From NCBI RefSeq assembly GCF_049562855.1, contig NZ_CP186925.1, positions 2,728,001 to 2,792,000 on the forward strand: 64,000 nucleotides of DNA. The letters run 5' to 3'. The notes below the pieces were generated by a model. The model made no database searches, was not told the origin of the DNA, and saw only the letters and a program-made list of their open reading frames with translations. Source of the DNA: Ruminococcus_C callidus. Its GTDB lineage: Bacteria; Bacillota; Clostridia; Oscillospirales; Ruminococcaceae. Position numbers and translations under genes: made by a program. This document shows positions 7,370-14,261 of this stretch, piece after piece (within the stretch, counting starts at the first letter, position 1; each line of letters opens with the position of its first letter).

Positions 7370-8770
7370 TCACGCTTTTCCGCGTAATACCTCATCGATC
7401 GACACAGCAGCAGTCTTTCCGGCACCCATTGCCAGAATAACCGTTGCTGCACCGGTAACGGCATCACCGCCGGCATAAACCTTGTCCTTGGTGGTAGCCA
7501 TTTCTTCGTTGACCACTAAACAGCCCCAACGATTGGTGTCCAAGCCCTTTGTTGTCCCAGAGATCAGCGGATTGGGAGATGTGCCGATCGCCATAATTAC
7601 AGTGTCTACATCCAGCACAAATTCGCTGTCCGGAATAGCCACCGGTCTGCGTCTGCCGCTTTCGTCCGGTTCGCCCAGTTCCATGCGAATGCACTTCAGA
7701 CCGTTGACACGGCCGTTCTCGTCGCCCAGAATTTCCACCGGATTGCACAGGTTCTGGAACTCCACGCCCTCTTCCTTGGCGTGGTGTACTTCTTCCAGAC
7801 GTGCCGGCATCTCTGCCTCAGAACGACGGTATACAATGTACACATGTTCTGCACCCATACGCAGTGCACTTCTGGCTGCGTCCATTGCCACGTTACCGCC
7901 GCCGACAACTGCCACAGCCTTAGACTGAATGACCGGTGTCGCATACTTCGGATCGTAGCCGTGCATCAAGTTGATACGTGTCAGATACTCATTGGCAGAA
8001 CATACGCCCACCAGACCTTCGCCGGGGATATTCATGAAGCGGGGCAGACCTGCACCGGAACCGATAAAGACCGCATCATAGCCGGATTCCATCAGTTCAT
8101 CGACAGACAGGATCTTGCCGATGACCATATCCGGCTGAATGTCTACGCCGGCATCTTTCAAAGACTGGATCTCCTGCTGTACGATCGTCTTAGGCAGACG
8201 GAATTCCGGAATGCCGTACATCAATACGCCGCCGGCAACCTGAAATGCCTCGAAAACAGTTACCTGATAGCCCAGCCGTGCCAGATCTCCGGCACAGGTC
8301 AGACCAGCCGGACCGCCGCCGACAATGGCAACCCGCTTGCCGTTGGGCTCTGCCGTTTCCTGCTTGCCGGTATAGCCATGCTCTCTGGCGTAGTCTGCCA
8401 CGAAGCGTTCCAGACGACCGATTGCAACCGGTTCGCCCTTCTTGCCGCGGACGCACTTGCCCTCGCACTGATTCTCCTGCGGACAGACACGGCCGCAGAC
8501 TGCCGGCAAACTGTTTGTGGTACGGATAATATCATAAGCCTGTAAGAAATCACCGGCAGCAACTGCTGCAATGAAATCCGGAATCGGCACGCCTACCGGA
8601 CAGCCGCTGACGCAGGGCTTTGCCTTACAGTGCAGGCAGCGTGTTGCTTCTTCCCGTGCCTGTTCGGGAGTATAGCCCATAGCCACTTCCTGAAAACATC
8701 TTGCACGTTCCTTGGGGTCGCGTTCCGGCATGGGAACCTTATTCGGAGCCATATTGAACTTTCCAGCCAT
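7370..8770 (-). CDS. nfnB: NfnB, large subunit of NADH-dependent ferredoxin:NADP+ oxidoreductase (GltD-like)
   Basis: Flavoprotein of the glutamate-synthase small-subunit type, 466 residues. The N-terminal cysteine clusters CLHCKAKPCVSGCPVGV and CGRVCPQENQCEGKC bind two 4Fe-4S centres. GGGPAGLTCAGDLARLGY is the first dinucleotide fold (FAD) and VVGGGNVAMDAARSALRMG the second (NADPH). It is often annotated gltA/gltD, but no large GltB subunit is present and the gene directly follows nfnA with a 2-base gap. That pair is the electron-bifurcating NfnAB complex, which couples NADH and reduced ferredoxin to NADP+ reduction. ATG 8770 has GGAGG 11 bases upstream. The stop lies 46 bases before yajC. 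Confidence 0.9.
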   Translation of the reverse strand: MAGKFNMAPNKVPMPERDPKERARCFQEVAMGYTPEQAREEATRCLHCKAKPCVSGCPVGVPIPDFIAAVAAGDFLQAYDIIRTTNSLPAVCGRVCPQENQCEGKCVRGKKGEPVAIGRLERFVADYAREHGYTGKQETAEPNGKRVAIVGGGPAGLTCAGDLARLGYQVTVFEAFQVAGGVLMYGIPEFRLPKTIVQQEIQSLKDAGVDIQPDMVIGKILSVDELMESGYDAVFIGSGAGLPRFMNIPGEGLVGVCSANEYLTRINLMHGYDPKYATPVIQSKAVAVVGGGNVAMDAARSALRMGAEHVYIVYRRSEAEMPARLEEVHHAKEEGVEFQNLCNPVEILGDENGRVNGLKCIRMELGEPDESGRRRPVAIPDSEFVLDVDTVIMAIGTSPNPLISGTTKGLDTNRWGCLVVNEEMATTKDKVYAGGDAVTGAATVILAMGAGKTAAVSIDEVLRGKA

Positions 8771-8772
8771 AA

Positions 8773-9603
8773 TCACTGTACCTCCTTCCGAAACAGGTTG
8801 CATTCCTGTTCCTGCCGCTTATAGGTACCGTTTCGACGCATCAGTTCATCAAAATCCACCTGATGTCCGTCAAAGTCCGGTCCGTCCACACAGGCGTACT
8901 TGATTTTTCCGCCGACAGTCACGCGACAGCCGCCGCACATACCGGTGCCGTCCACCATGATCGGATTAAGGGAAACGATCGTCTTGACACCGAACGGCTC
9001 GGTAGTCTTACAGACAAATTTCATCATGGGAACCGGTCCGATGGCAATGACAACGTCATACTTCTTACCCTGTTCCAGCTGCTGCTGCAACACATTGGTA
9101 ACAAAGCCCTTTGTGCCATAGGAACCGTCGTCTGTGCAGAGATACAGGTTATCACTGCATGCACGGAACTCGTCCTCCAGAATGACGATGTCCTTGTTCC
9201 GGAAGCCAACAATGGTATCCACTTCCAGTCCCAGACTGTGCAGGTGCTTTGCCTGCGGATACGCAATGGCACAGCCAACACCGCCGCCAATCACGCAGAC
9301 CGACTTGGTGCCCTCCGGCAATTCGGTGGGAACGCCCAGCGGACCTGCCAGATCCAGAATGGAATCTCCTGCTTCCAGCAGAGAGAACTGCCGTGTGGTT
9401 TCACCGGCGATCTGGAAAATCAATGTGATCGTGCCGCCCTCGCGGTCATAATCTGCTACAGTCAGCGGTACACGTTCACCAAACTCATCCAGCCGGAAAA
9501 TGATAAACTGTCCCGGCAGGACTTTTTTTGCAATCAACGGTGCAGCGATCCGTACCATAACCACTGCGTCGTTCAGCTTTTTCTTTTCTACGATTTGAAA
9601 CAA
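8773..9603 (-). CDS. nfnA: NfnA, FAD/2Fe-2S subunit of NADH-dependent ferredoxin:NADP+ oxidoreductase
   Basis: Ferredoxin-NADP reductase-type subunit, about 276 residues. It begins FQIVEKKKLNDAVVMVRIAAP and shows the FAD-binding RVPLTVADYD, the NAD-binding CVIGGGVGCAIAYPQAK and the 2Fe-2S cysteines in DGTGMCGGCRVTVGGKIKYAC. This layout is shared with the dihydroorotate dehydrogenase electron-transfer subunit (PyrK), but the adjacent GltD-like partner identifies NfnA. I favour a TTG start at 9603: GAGGTG lies 7 bases upstream and family similarity begins there. ATG at 9627 would add eight residues and has no ribosome site. Confidence 0.88.
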   Translation of the reverse strand: MFQIVEKKKLNDAVVMVRIAAPLIAKKVLPGQFIIFRLDEFGERVPLTVADYDREGGTITLIFQIAGETTRQFSLLEAGDSILDLAGPLGVPTELPEGTKSVCVIGGGVGCAIAYPQAKHLHSLGLEVDTIVGFRNKDIVILEDEFRACSDNLYLCTDDGSYGTKGFVTNVLQQQLEQGKKYDVVIAIGPVPMMKFVCKTTEPFGVKTIVSLNPIMVDGTGMCGGCRVTVGGKIKYACVDGPDFDGHQVDFDELMRRNGTYKRQEQECNLFRKEVQ

Positions 9604-9706
9604 TTCTTTCACCTCATGCAATCGCATTGGCTATAACAGCAATTCTGTTACAATCCGAATGAAACAAGCCGACAGACCGCCGGCTTGTTGTTTGATCCAT
9701 ATTCAG

Positions 9707-9754
9707 GGAAACACTGCATAAAGGCAACACCGCACAAGTTTATGCAGCGTTTCC
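9707..9754. repeat. Family A variant palindrome (48 bp)
   Basis: Outer arms GGAAACACTGCATAAA and TTTATGCAGCGTTTCC pair almost perfectly around an inner GGCAACACCGCACAAG, so both end types of the family are in one unit. The flanks (TTCAG and TTCG) are not an exact duplication. Two further GC-rich hairpins (9663-9690 and about 9761-9779) share this gap between nfnA and the next gene. Confidence 0.55.
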
Positions 9755-9788
9755 TTCGCTGCCGATGCATTCCGGCAGCAGTTGAATC

Positions 9789-10274
9789 TTATTCCGCAGA
9801 ACCGTCCTCTGTGGGGTCATCGATCGGCACTTCAAAAGTGTCGCCGTCCAGATCGCTGTAGTCAAACTCCAGCATCTCGCCGCAGCACGGACACGGCATT
9901 TCGCCTTTCTCCAGAATCGATTCGCTCAGTGCGATGACATTGTTGCAGGACGGGCAGACTGTCTCATAGAGTGTCTCATCATCGTCGTCGTCAAAATCGT
10001 CATCATCAAAGTCGTCATCACAGGAATAGTATGCGTCATCATCATCATCTTCATCATAGACAATGTCTTCCAGATCGCCCAGATCCTGATCAAACAGATC
10101 GCAGACCTCTGTCAGTTCATCTACCTGTGTCTGCAGGTCTGTGACATACGCAGTCATTTCCTGCATCACGTCCAGCAGCTGTCCCAGTACTTTTCCTTCT
10201 TTGGTAGTGGTCAGATCCAGCTCCATGCCGTCTACCATACCACGCAAATATGCCATCTTATCTGTCAGGTTCAT
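9789..10274 (-). CDS. Acidic zinc-ribbon protein with CD1247-like N-terminus
   Basis: About 161 residues. The N-terminal 60 residues (MNLTDKMAYLRGMVDGMELD, then a coiled-coil-like stretch) resemble the CD1247 N-terminal domain found next to efp in Clostridia. A very acidic centre of Asp/Glu runs (DEDDDDDAYYS, DDDFDDDDFDDDDDE) follows, and the C-terminus is a CPSC/CPCC zinc ribbon. Function unknown; the four cysteines suggest a structural zinc. The start at 10274 is supported by CAGGAGG 9 bases upstream. It follows efp on the same strand. Confidence 0.72.
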   Translation of the reverse strand: MNLTDKMAYLRGMVDGMELDLTTTKEGKVLGQLLDVMQEMTAYVTDLQTQVDELTEVCDLFDQDLGDLEDIVYDEDDDDDAYYSCDDDFDDDDFDDDDDETLYETVCPSCNNVIALSESILEKGEMPCPCCGEMLEFDYSDLDGDTFEVPIDDPTEDGSAE

Positions 10275-10366
10275 TTGAAATACCTCCTGTTCAGCACACG
10301 GTGTGCATTGCATGCAGCACCGAAAATAATCACATCATGCAAGAGCCGCAGACTTTTTGTACTGCC

Positions 10367-10924
10367 TTATGCTCTTTCCATGTATTCGCCGGTTCTGGTG
10401 TCGATACGGATCATGTCGCCCTGATTGATGAACAGCGGCACCTTGATCTCTGCACCGGTTTCCAGTGTTGCCGGCTTGGTTGCGTTTGTTGCAGTATCGC
10501 CCTTGAAGCCCGGATCTGTTTCGGTAACTTCCAGTTCTACGAAGTTGGGCGGCTCTACGCCGAATACGTTGCCCTTATAGGACAGGACCTTTACTTCCAT
10601 GTTTTCCTTCACGAACTGGAAAGCCGGACCCAGCTTGGACTTGTCGATGGGCTGCTGTTCATAAGTTTCCATGTCCATGAAGTAGTACAGATCGCCGTCG
10701 CTGTACAGATACTGCATGTCCTTCCGTTCAATGTAAGCGGTCGGATACTTATCGGTCGGGTTGAAAGAACGTTCTACCACTGCACCAGTGATGACATTCT
10801 TATACTTGGTGCGGACAAAAGCGGCACCCTTACCCGGCTTAACGTGCTGGAATTCGATAACCTGTACCACGTTGCCGTCCATTTCGAATGTGATACCGTT
10901 TCTGAAATCGCCTGCTGAAATCAT
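10367..10924 (-). CDS. efp: Translation elongation factor P
   Basis: EF-P relieves ribosome stalling at polyproline. It is 185 residues, the normal size, with the KOW-like N-terminal domain starting MISAGDFRNGITFEMDGNVV. The conserved loop is HVKPGKGAAFVRTK, whose Lys is the usual modification site; no modification enzyme is visible here. The C-terminal OB domain ends DMIRIDTRTGEYMERA. GGAGGTTTCAATTT precedes the ATG. It probably starts its own transcript from the promoter at 11056-11084, leaving a leader of about 125 bases. Confidence 0.96.
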   Translation of the reverse strand: MISAGDFRNGITFEMDGNVVQVIEFQHVKPGKGAAFVRTKYKNVITGAVVERSFNPTDKYPTAYIERKDMQYLYSDGDLYYFMDMETYEQQPIDKSKLGPAFQFVKENMEVKVLSYKGNVFGVEPPNFVELEVTETDPGFKGDTATNATKPATLETGAEIKVPLFINQGDMIRIDTRTGEYMERA

Positions 10925-11055
10925 AAATTGAAACCTCCGTTTTATTTCTAGGGAATGGGGGTCGATCCCTTTGATACTTCCCTATATTTCATGCAACGAC
11001 AGGAAACGCCCTGCATAAGTGCAGAGAATCCCCTCAAAAAACATTGCTTAACTTT

Positions 11056-11084
11056 ATTATACAACATAATTGCTTGCTTTGCAA
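11056..11084 (-). promoter_or_regulatory. Promoter of efp
   Basis: Minus strand TTGCAA (11084-11079), 17-bp spacer, TATAAT (11061-11056). Confidence 0.75.
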
Positions 11085-11144
11085 GACTTTCTGCAAAAAA
11101 ATTTACGTTTCCACTGGAAAAATCTTTCGGCAGCACCGCACCGG

Positions 11145-11645
11145 TCAGCCGATCATCACCAGCACTGCGTTCCCCTGTTCTGCGGCATTGTCATAGAATG
11201 CCTGCAGATCTGCAAAGTACTCCGGCAGTTCCGCACGAATGTCATCTTCCTCCTCCGGTCTGTCCCAGATATTTGGATAGATCTCTGCCGCCGCAAAATC
11301 GGACATCTGCAAGGCTGCCAGACGTGCGGCAAAGTCCACCTCGTGCAGAGCCTGTGCAATTTCTTTCACGCGATTCGACGGAATGCCGCCCACATGTATC
11401 TGCCGTGCCAGAAAGACACTGCCGCACACCGCCTCCGACAACGGATCATGGTCTGCGGCATCTGACAGCACATCTCCGGTCAGCACAAAATGCAGTGCGT
11501 CCCACATCTTATCCAGATCACACGCTTCCGCAGTTTCGTCCTCTGTCAGTTCTTCCGCCTGTTCCAGCAGTGCCCGTTCCTCCAGCTGCCGCAGCTGCTC
11601 CAGTTCTGCGTCGGAAATCCGGTAATAGCCGGCATACATACCCAT
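11145..11645 (-). CDS. YfbM-like DUF1877 protein
   Basis: 166 residues that begin MGMYAGYYRISDAELEQL and contain DLDKMWDALHFVLTGD, which is the DUF1877/YfbM pattern of a small soluble protein of unknown role. The central segment SVFLARQIHVGGIPSNRVKEIAQAL and C-terminal IWDRPEEEDD...YFADLQAFYDNAAEQGNAVLVMIG also fit. AAAGGAGA precedes the ATG. It lies 15 bases downstream of the pepP stop on the same strand, so it may be the last gene of the yqeG-aroQ-pepP transcript, ahead of the efp promoter. Confidence 0.85.
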   Translation of the reverse strand: MGMYAGYYRISDAELEQLRQLEERALLEQAEELTEDETAEACDLDKMWDALHFVLTGDVLSDAADHDPLSEAVCGSVFLARQIHVGGIPSNRVKEIAQALHEVDFAARLAALQMSDFAAAEIYPNIWDRPEEEDDIRAELPEYFADLQAFYDNAAEQGNAVLVMIG

Positions 11646-11660
11646 AGTACAATTCTCCTT

Positions 11661-12740
11661 TTACAACACCAGCAGCTGCTTCGGTGCTTTCGTCAGATTC
11701 TCGCAGCCATTCTCCCGAATGACTACAAAATCCTCGATACGAACGCCGAATTCGCCGGACAGGTAAATGCCCGGTTCCACTGTGACTACATTTCCGGCTT
11801 CCAGTTTGGTCTGTGTCGCCGGCGAAGCGTTGGGGAATTCGTGAATTTCCAAGCCAACGCCGTGCCCCAGCGAATGCCCGAAAGCATCGCCGTAGCCGGC
11901 TTCGTCAATAATGTCCCGTGCCAGCTTGTCCATCTCTCTGCCGGTGATGCCCGGCTTTGCCCCGTCAATGCCGGCAGCCTGTGCTTTCAGCACAATGTTA
12001 TAGACCTGCTGCATCTTTTCGCTGGGCTGTCCCACGCAGACGGTACGGGTCATGTCGCTGTGATAGCCGTCTACCATTGCACCGTAATCCATCAGCACAA
12101 AGTCGCCGTCCTGAATGATTCGCTGTGCAGAGGGTACACCGTGGGGCATGGAGGTAGCACTTCCTGCCAGTGCAATGGTGGGGAACGATTCACCCTCGGA
12201 GCCGTGCTCCATCATGGTCTGGTTCAGGCGGAGCATTACGTCCCGTTCCGAGATGCCAGCCCGCAGGAAATTACAGATGTCCGCAAAGGCGATCTCTGCG
12301 ATTCGCTGTGCCTTTCGAATCTTGTCGATCTCGGCTTCTGTTTTCACTGTGCGGCACGCGAAAATGGCACGGCTCAGGGCATCGCTCTGATCCAGCTGCA
12401 CCTGATTCCCCAGCTGCTGTTTCAGCTTGAAGAACTGACTCAAGGTCATGGTCATCGACTCCACAGACAGGGTGCGGGCGTTGTGTTTCCGGAGCAGTTC
12501 CCGAATTTGTTCATACAGGTCGTGCTGTTCCAGAACGGTGCAATTTTTCACGCATTCCCGTGCTTTTTCAATATACCGGAAATCAATGATCAGATACGCC
12601 CCGTCGCGGAAGCAGAGCACTGTTCCCGCGGAGGACTGCATACCGGTGAGATACCGGCGGTTGACATCAGACTGGATCAAAGCCGCATCGGTTCCTGCCG
12701 GCAGCTTCTGCATCAGAGTTTCCATACGCTTTTGCATCAT
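11661..12740 (-). CDS. pepP: Xaa-Pro aminopeptidase, M24 family
   Basis: Cytoplasmic metallopeptidase that removes N-terminal residues preceding proline; 359 residues. The N-terminal creatinase-type domain carries DVNRRYLTGMQSS. The catalytic pita-bread domain shows the metal ligands in order: DYGAMVDGYHSDMTRT (two Asp), GHSLGHGVGLEIHEFP (His), VTVEPGIYL (Glu) and RIEDFVVI (Glu). All five ligands are present. It follows aroQ with a 15-base gap; aroQ-pepP-efp is a common order in Firmicutes. GGGAGAT precedes the start. Confidence 0.94.
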   Translation of the reverse strand: MMQKRMETLMQKLPAGTDAALIQSDVNRRYLTGMQSSAGTVLCFRDGAYLIIDFRYIEKARECVKNCTVLEQHDLYEQIRELLRKHNARTLSVESMTMTLSQFFKLKQQLGNQVQLDQSDALSRAIFACRTVKTEAEIDKIRKAQRIAEIAFADICNFLRAGISERDVMLRLNQTMMEHGSEGESFPTIALAGSATSMPHGVPSAQRIIQDGDFVLMDYGAMVDGYHSDMTRTVCVGQPSEKMQQVYNIVLKAQAAGIDGAKPGITGREMDKLARDIIDEAGYGDAFGHSLGHGVGLEIHEFPNASPATQTKLEAGNVVTVEPGIYLSGEFGVRIEDFVVIRENGCENLTKAPKQLLVL

Positions 12741-12755
12741 GACAAGCCATCTCCC

Positions 12756-13187
12756 TTACATCTCTGAAAGTGCCTGCAATGCCAGAAAATAGCCGTTAAT
12801 GCCAAATCCGGCAATGGTTCCGGCACAAACCGGACTGAGCACCGAGTGAGAACGGAACTCGTCCCGTGCATAGATATTGCTGATATGTACTTCCACGCAG
12901 GGAATGCGAATATCGTGAATGGCATCATGAATGGCATAGCTGTAGTGGGTATAAGCTCCCGCATTGATGATTACGCCGTCAAACGTGGTGCGTGCCGCAT
13001 GCAGCTTATCAATGATCGCTCCCTCGTGGTTGGACTGGAAGATCTCACACTCCAGTCCCAGTCCCTCTGCCCTGCTCAGAATCATACGGTTCAGGTCGGC
13101 AAATGTGGTATTGCCGTAAACGCCCGGTTCCCGTTCACCCAGCAGGTTCAGGTTCGGTCCGTGAATGACCAGTACTTTTTGCATCAT
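12756..13187 (-). CDS. aroQ: 3-dehydroquinate dehydratase, type II
   Basis: Shikimate pathway enzyme that dehydrates 3-dehydroquinate. It is 143 residues, the standard type II size. Visible are HGPNLNLLGEREPGVYG (with the catalytic Tyr), the substrate loop INAGAYTHYSYAIHDAI, EVHISNIYARDEFR (with the catalytic His) and PVCAGTIAGFGINGY. Two ATG codons are adjacent (13187 and 13184). The start lies immediately after the yqeG stop, so the genes are translationally coupled. Confidence 0.96.
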   Translation of the reverse strand: MMQKVLVIHGPNLNLLGEREPGVYGNTTFADLNRMILSRAEGLGLECEIFQSNHEGAIIDKLHAARTTFDGVIINAGAYTHYSYAIHDAIHDIRIPCVEVHISNIYARDEFRSHSVLSPVCAGTIAGFGINGYFLALQALSEM

Positions 13188-13188
13188 G

Positions 13189-13695
13189 TCAGTTCAGCTC
13201 CTTGTTTTCTTCATATATCTTTTTCGGCAGAAATGGGATTTCCATTCGCCGCTTGAATCGGAAAAATCTCGTTTTCTCCATTTCCATGGGAAAGACAAAA
13301 ATGCAGGGCACACCAAACAGATTTGCCCCCAGCACATCGGTGAAGATCTGATCTCCCACAGCAGCCACTTCTTTACGGGACAGTCCCATTTTCTGCACTG
13401 CCTCCCGATAGCCTTTCGTCAGCGGCTTTTTTCCCTCGCAGACGAAGTCCAGCCCCAGTCGTTTGGCAAAAGGTTCCACACGGGGCGGGTGGTTGTTGGA
13501 CACCAGACACAGCGAGATCCCCGCCGCCTGCATGCCTGCCACCCATGCTTCCACGCCGGCAGCCGGCACCGGATTATCGTGTGTTGTCAGCGTGTTGTCA
13601 ATATCCAGCAATAGTCCGCACACGCCCAGCTTTTCCAACAACTGGGGCGTGATGTCACACACACTGCGTAATGCAATTTTTGCACGAAACAGCAT
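13189..13695 (-). CDS. YqeG family HAD IIIA-type phosphatase
   Basis: 168 residues. HAD motif I is LLLDIDNTLTTHD, motif II LCLVSNNHP, and motif III VAAVGDQIFTDVLGANLFG. The remainder matches YqeG, a small HAD phosphatase close in sequence to phosphatidylglycerophosphate phosphatases; the true substrate is not visible. ATG 13695 is preferred over the longer frame because AGGAGG lies just upstream and family similarity starts at MLFRAKIALRSVCDITP. It heads the yqeG-aroQ-pepP run. Confidence 0.9.
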   Translation of the reverse strand: MLFRAKIALRSVCDITPQLLEKLGVCGLLLDIDNTLTTHDNPVPAAGVEAWVAGMQAAGISLCLVSNNHPPRVEPFAKRLGLDFVCEGKKPLTKGYREAVQKMGLSRKEVAAVGDQIFTDVLGANLFGVPCIFVFPMEMEKTRFFRFKRRMEIPFLPKKIYEENKELN

Positions 13696-13820
13696 TGCTT
13701 CTCCTCCTTTCGGCAAATCTTCGCGATGCTCCGCCTTACAGCGTGCCTTCAGTGTTTCCTTCATTATACGTCTTTTTTCCCGCCGGAAATGTCGAATCTC
13801 CGTTTCTTTCCACAAAAAAA

Positions 13821-13847
13821 CGGGCACACTCTTGTCAAGTGTGCCCG
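13821..13847 (-). terminator. Terminator of rpsU
   Basis: A 10-bp GC-rich stem (CGGGCACACT with its complement) and a 7-base loop, followed on the minus strand by seven Ts. It sits 26 bases after the rpsU stop. Confidence 0.9.
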
Positions 13848-13873
13848 CCTGCTGTGTATCGCAATACTTTTTA

Positions 13874-14047
13874 TTAATACTTGCGCTTACGAGCAGCTTC
13901 AGACTTCTTCTTACGCTTTACTGAAGGCTTTTCGTAATGCTCTCTCTTACGAACTTCAGCGATAACGCCGTCCTTCGCACAAGATCTCTTAAACCGCTTC
14001 AGTGCGGTGTCCAAAGACTCGTTCTTACCAACGCGAACTTCTGCCAC
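13874..14047 (-). CDS. rpsU: 30S ribosomal protein S21
   Basis: 57-residue protein MAEVRVGKNESLDTALKRFK... ending in the basic tail KKKSEAARKRKY, which is characteristic of S21 of the small ribosomal subunit. The start is GTG at 14047 with GGGAGGG 8 bases upstream, so a track that looks only for ATG or for longer frames misses it. It forms a single-gene unit with a promoter at 14205-14233 and a terminator at 13821-13847. The leader is about 150 bases. Confidence 0.96.
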   Translation of the reverse strand: MAEVRVGKNESLDTALKRFKRSCAKDGVIAEVRKREHYEKPSVKRKKKSEAARKRKY

Positions 14048-14204
14048 TTACATTTCCCTCCCTTTGCCGCTACGGCAGAGGCTAATCTTCCGTCTAACCA
14101 TAATACAGCCAAACTTCTGATTTATACCACCAACAATCCCTTTCGGGAACATCGGGTATCAGCTTAACCTTTTTCGCTGCAAACTATATTTTGCAATATG
14201 ATTT

Positions 14205-14233
14205 ATTGTACCACATATTGCAGAATTTGTCAA
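14205..14233 (-). promoter_or_regulatory. Promoter of rpsU
   Basis: Minus strand TTGACA (14233-14228), 17-bp spacer, TACAAT (14210-14205). It lies just after the leuS stop. Confidence 0.8.
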
Positions 14234-14261
14234 GGGTTTTTTCTGCAAACTTAGAAATTTG

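Noticed and set aside
7370..8770. Glutamate synthase small subunit (GltD)
   Set aside because: No large GltB subunit; gene pairs with nfnA at a 2-base gap.
8773..9603. PyrK (dihydroorotate dehydrogenase electron-transfer subunit)
   Set aside because: Same fold, but no pyrD neighbour; the adjacent GltD-like subunit fits NfnAB.
14048..14261. tRNA gene in the gap before rpsU
   Set aside because: No cloverleaf or TTCGA-type T-loop; the gap is explained by the rpsU promoter and leader.
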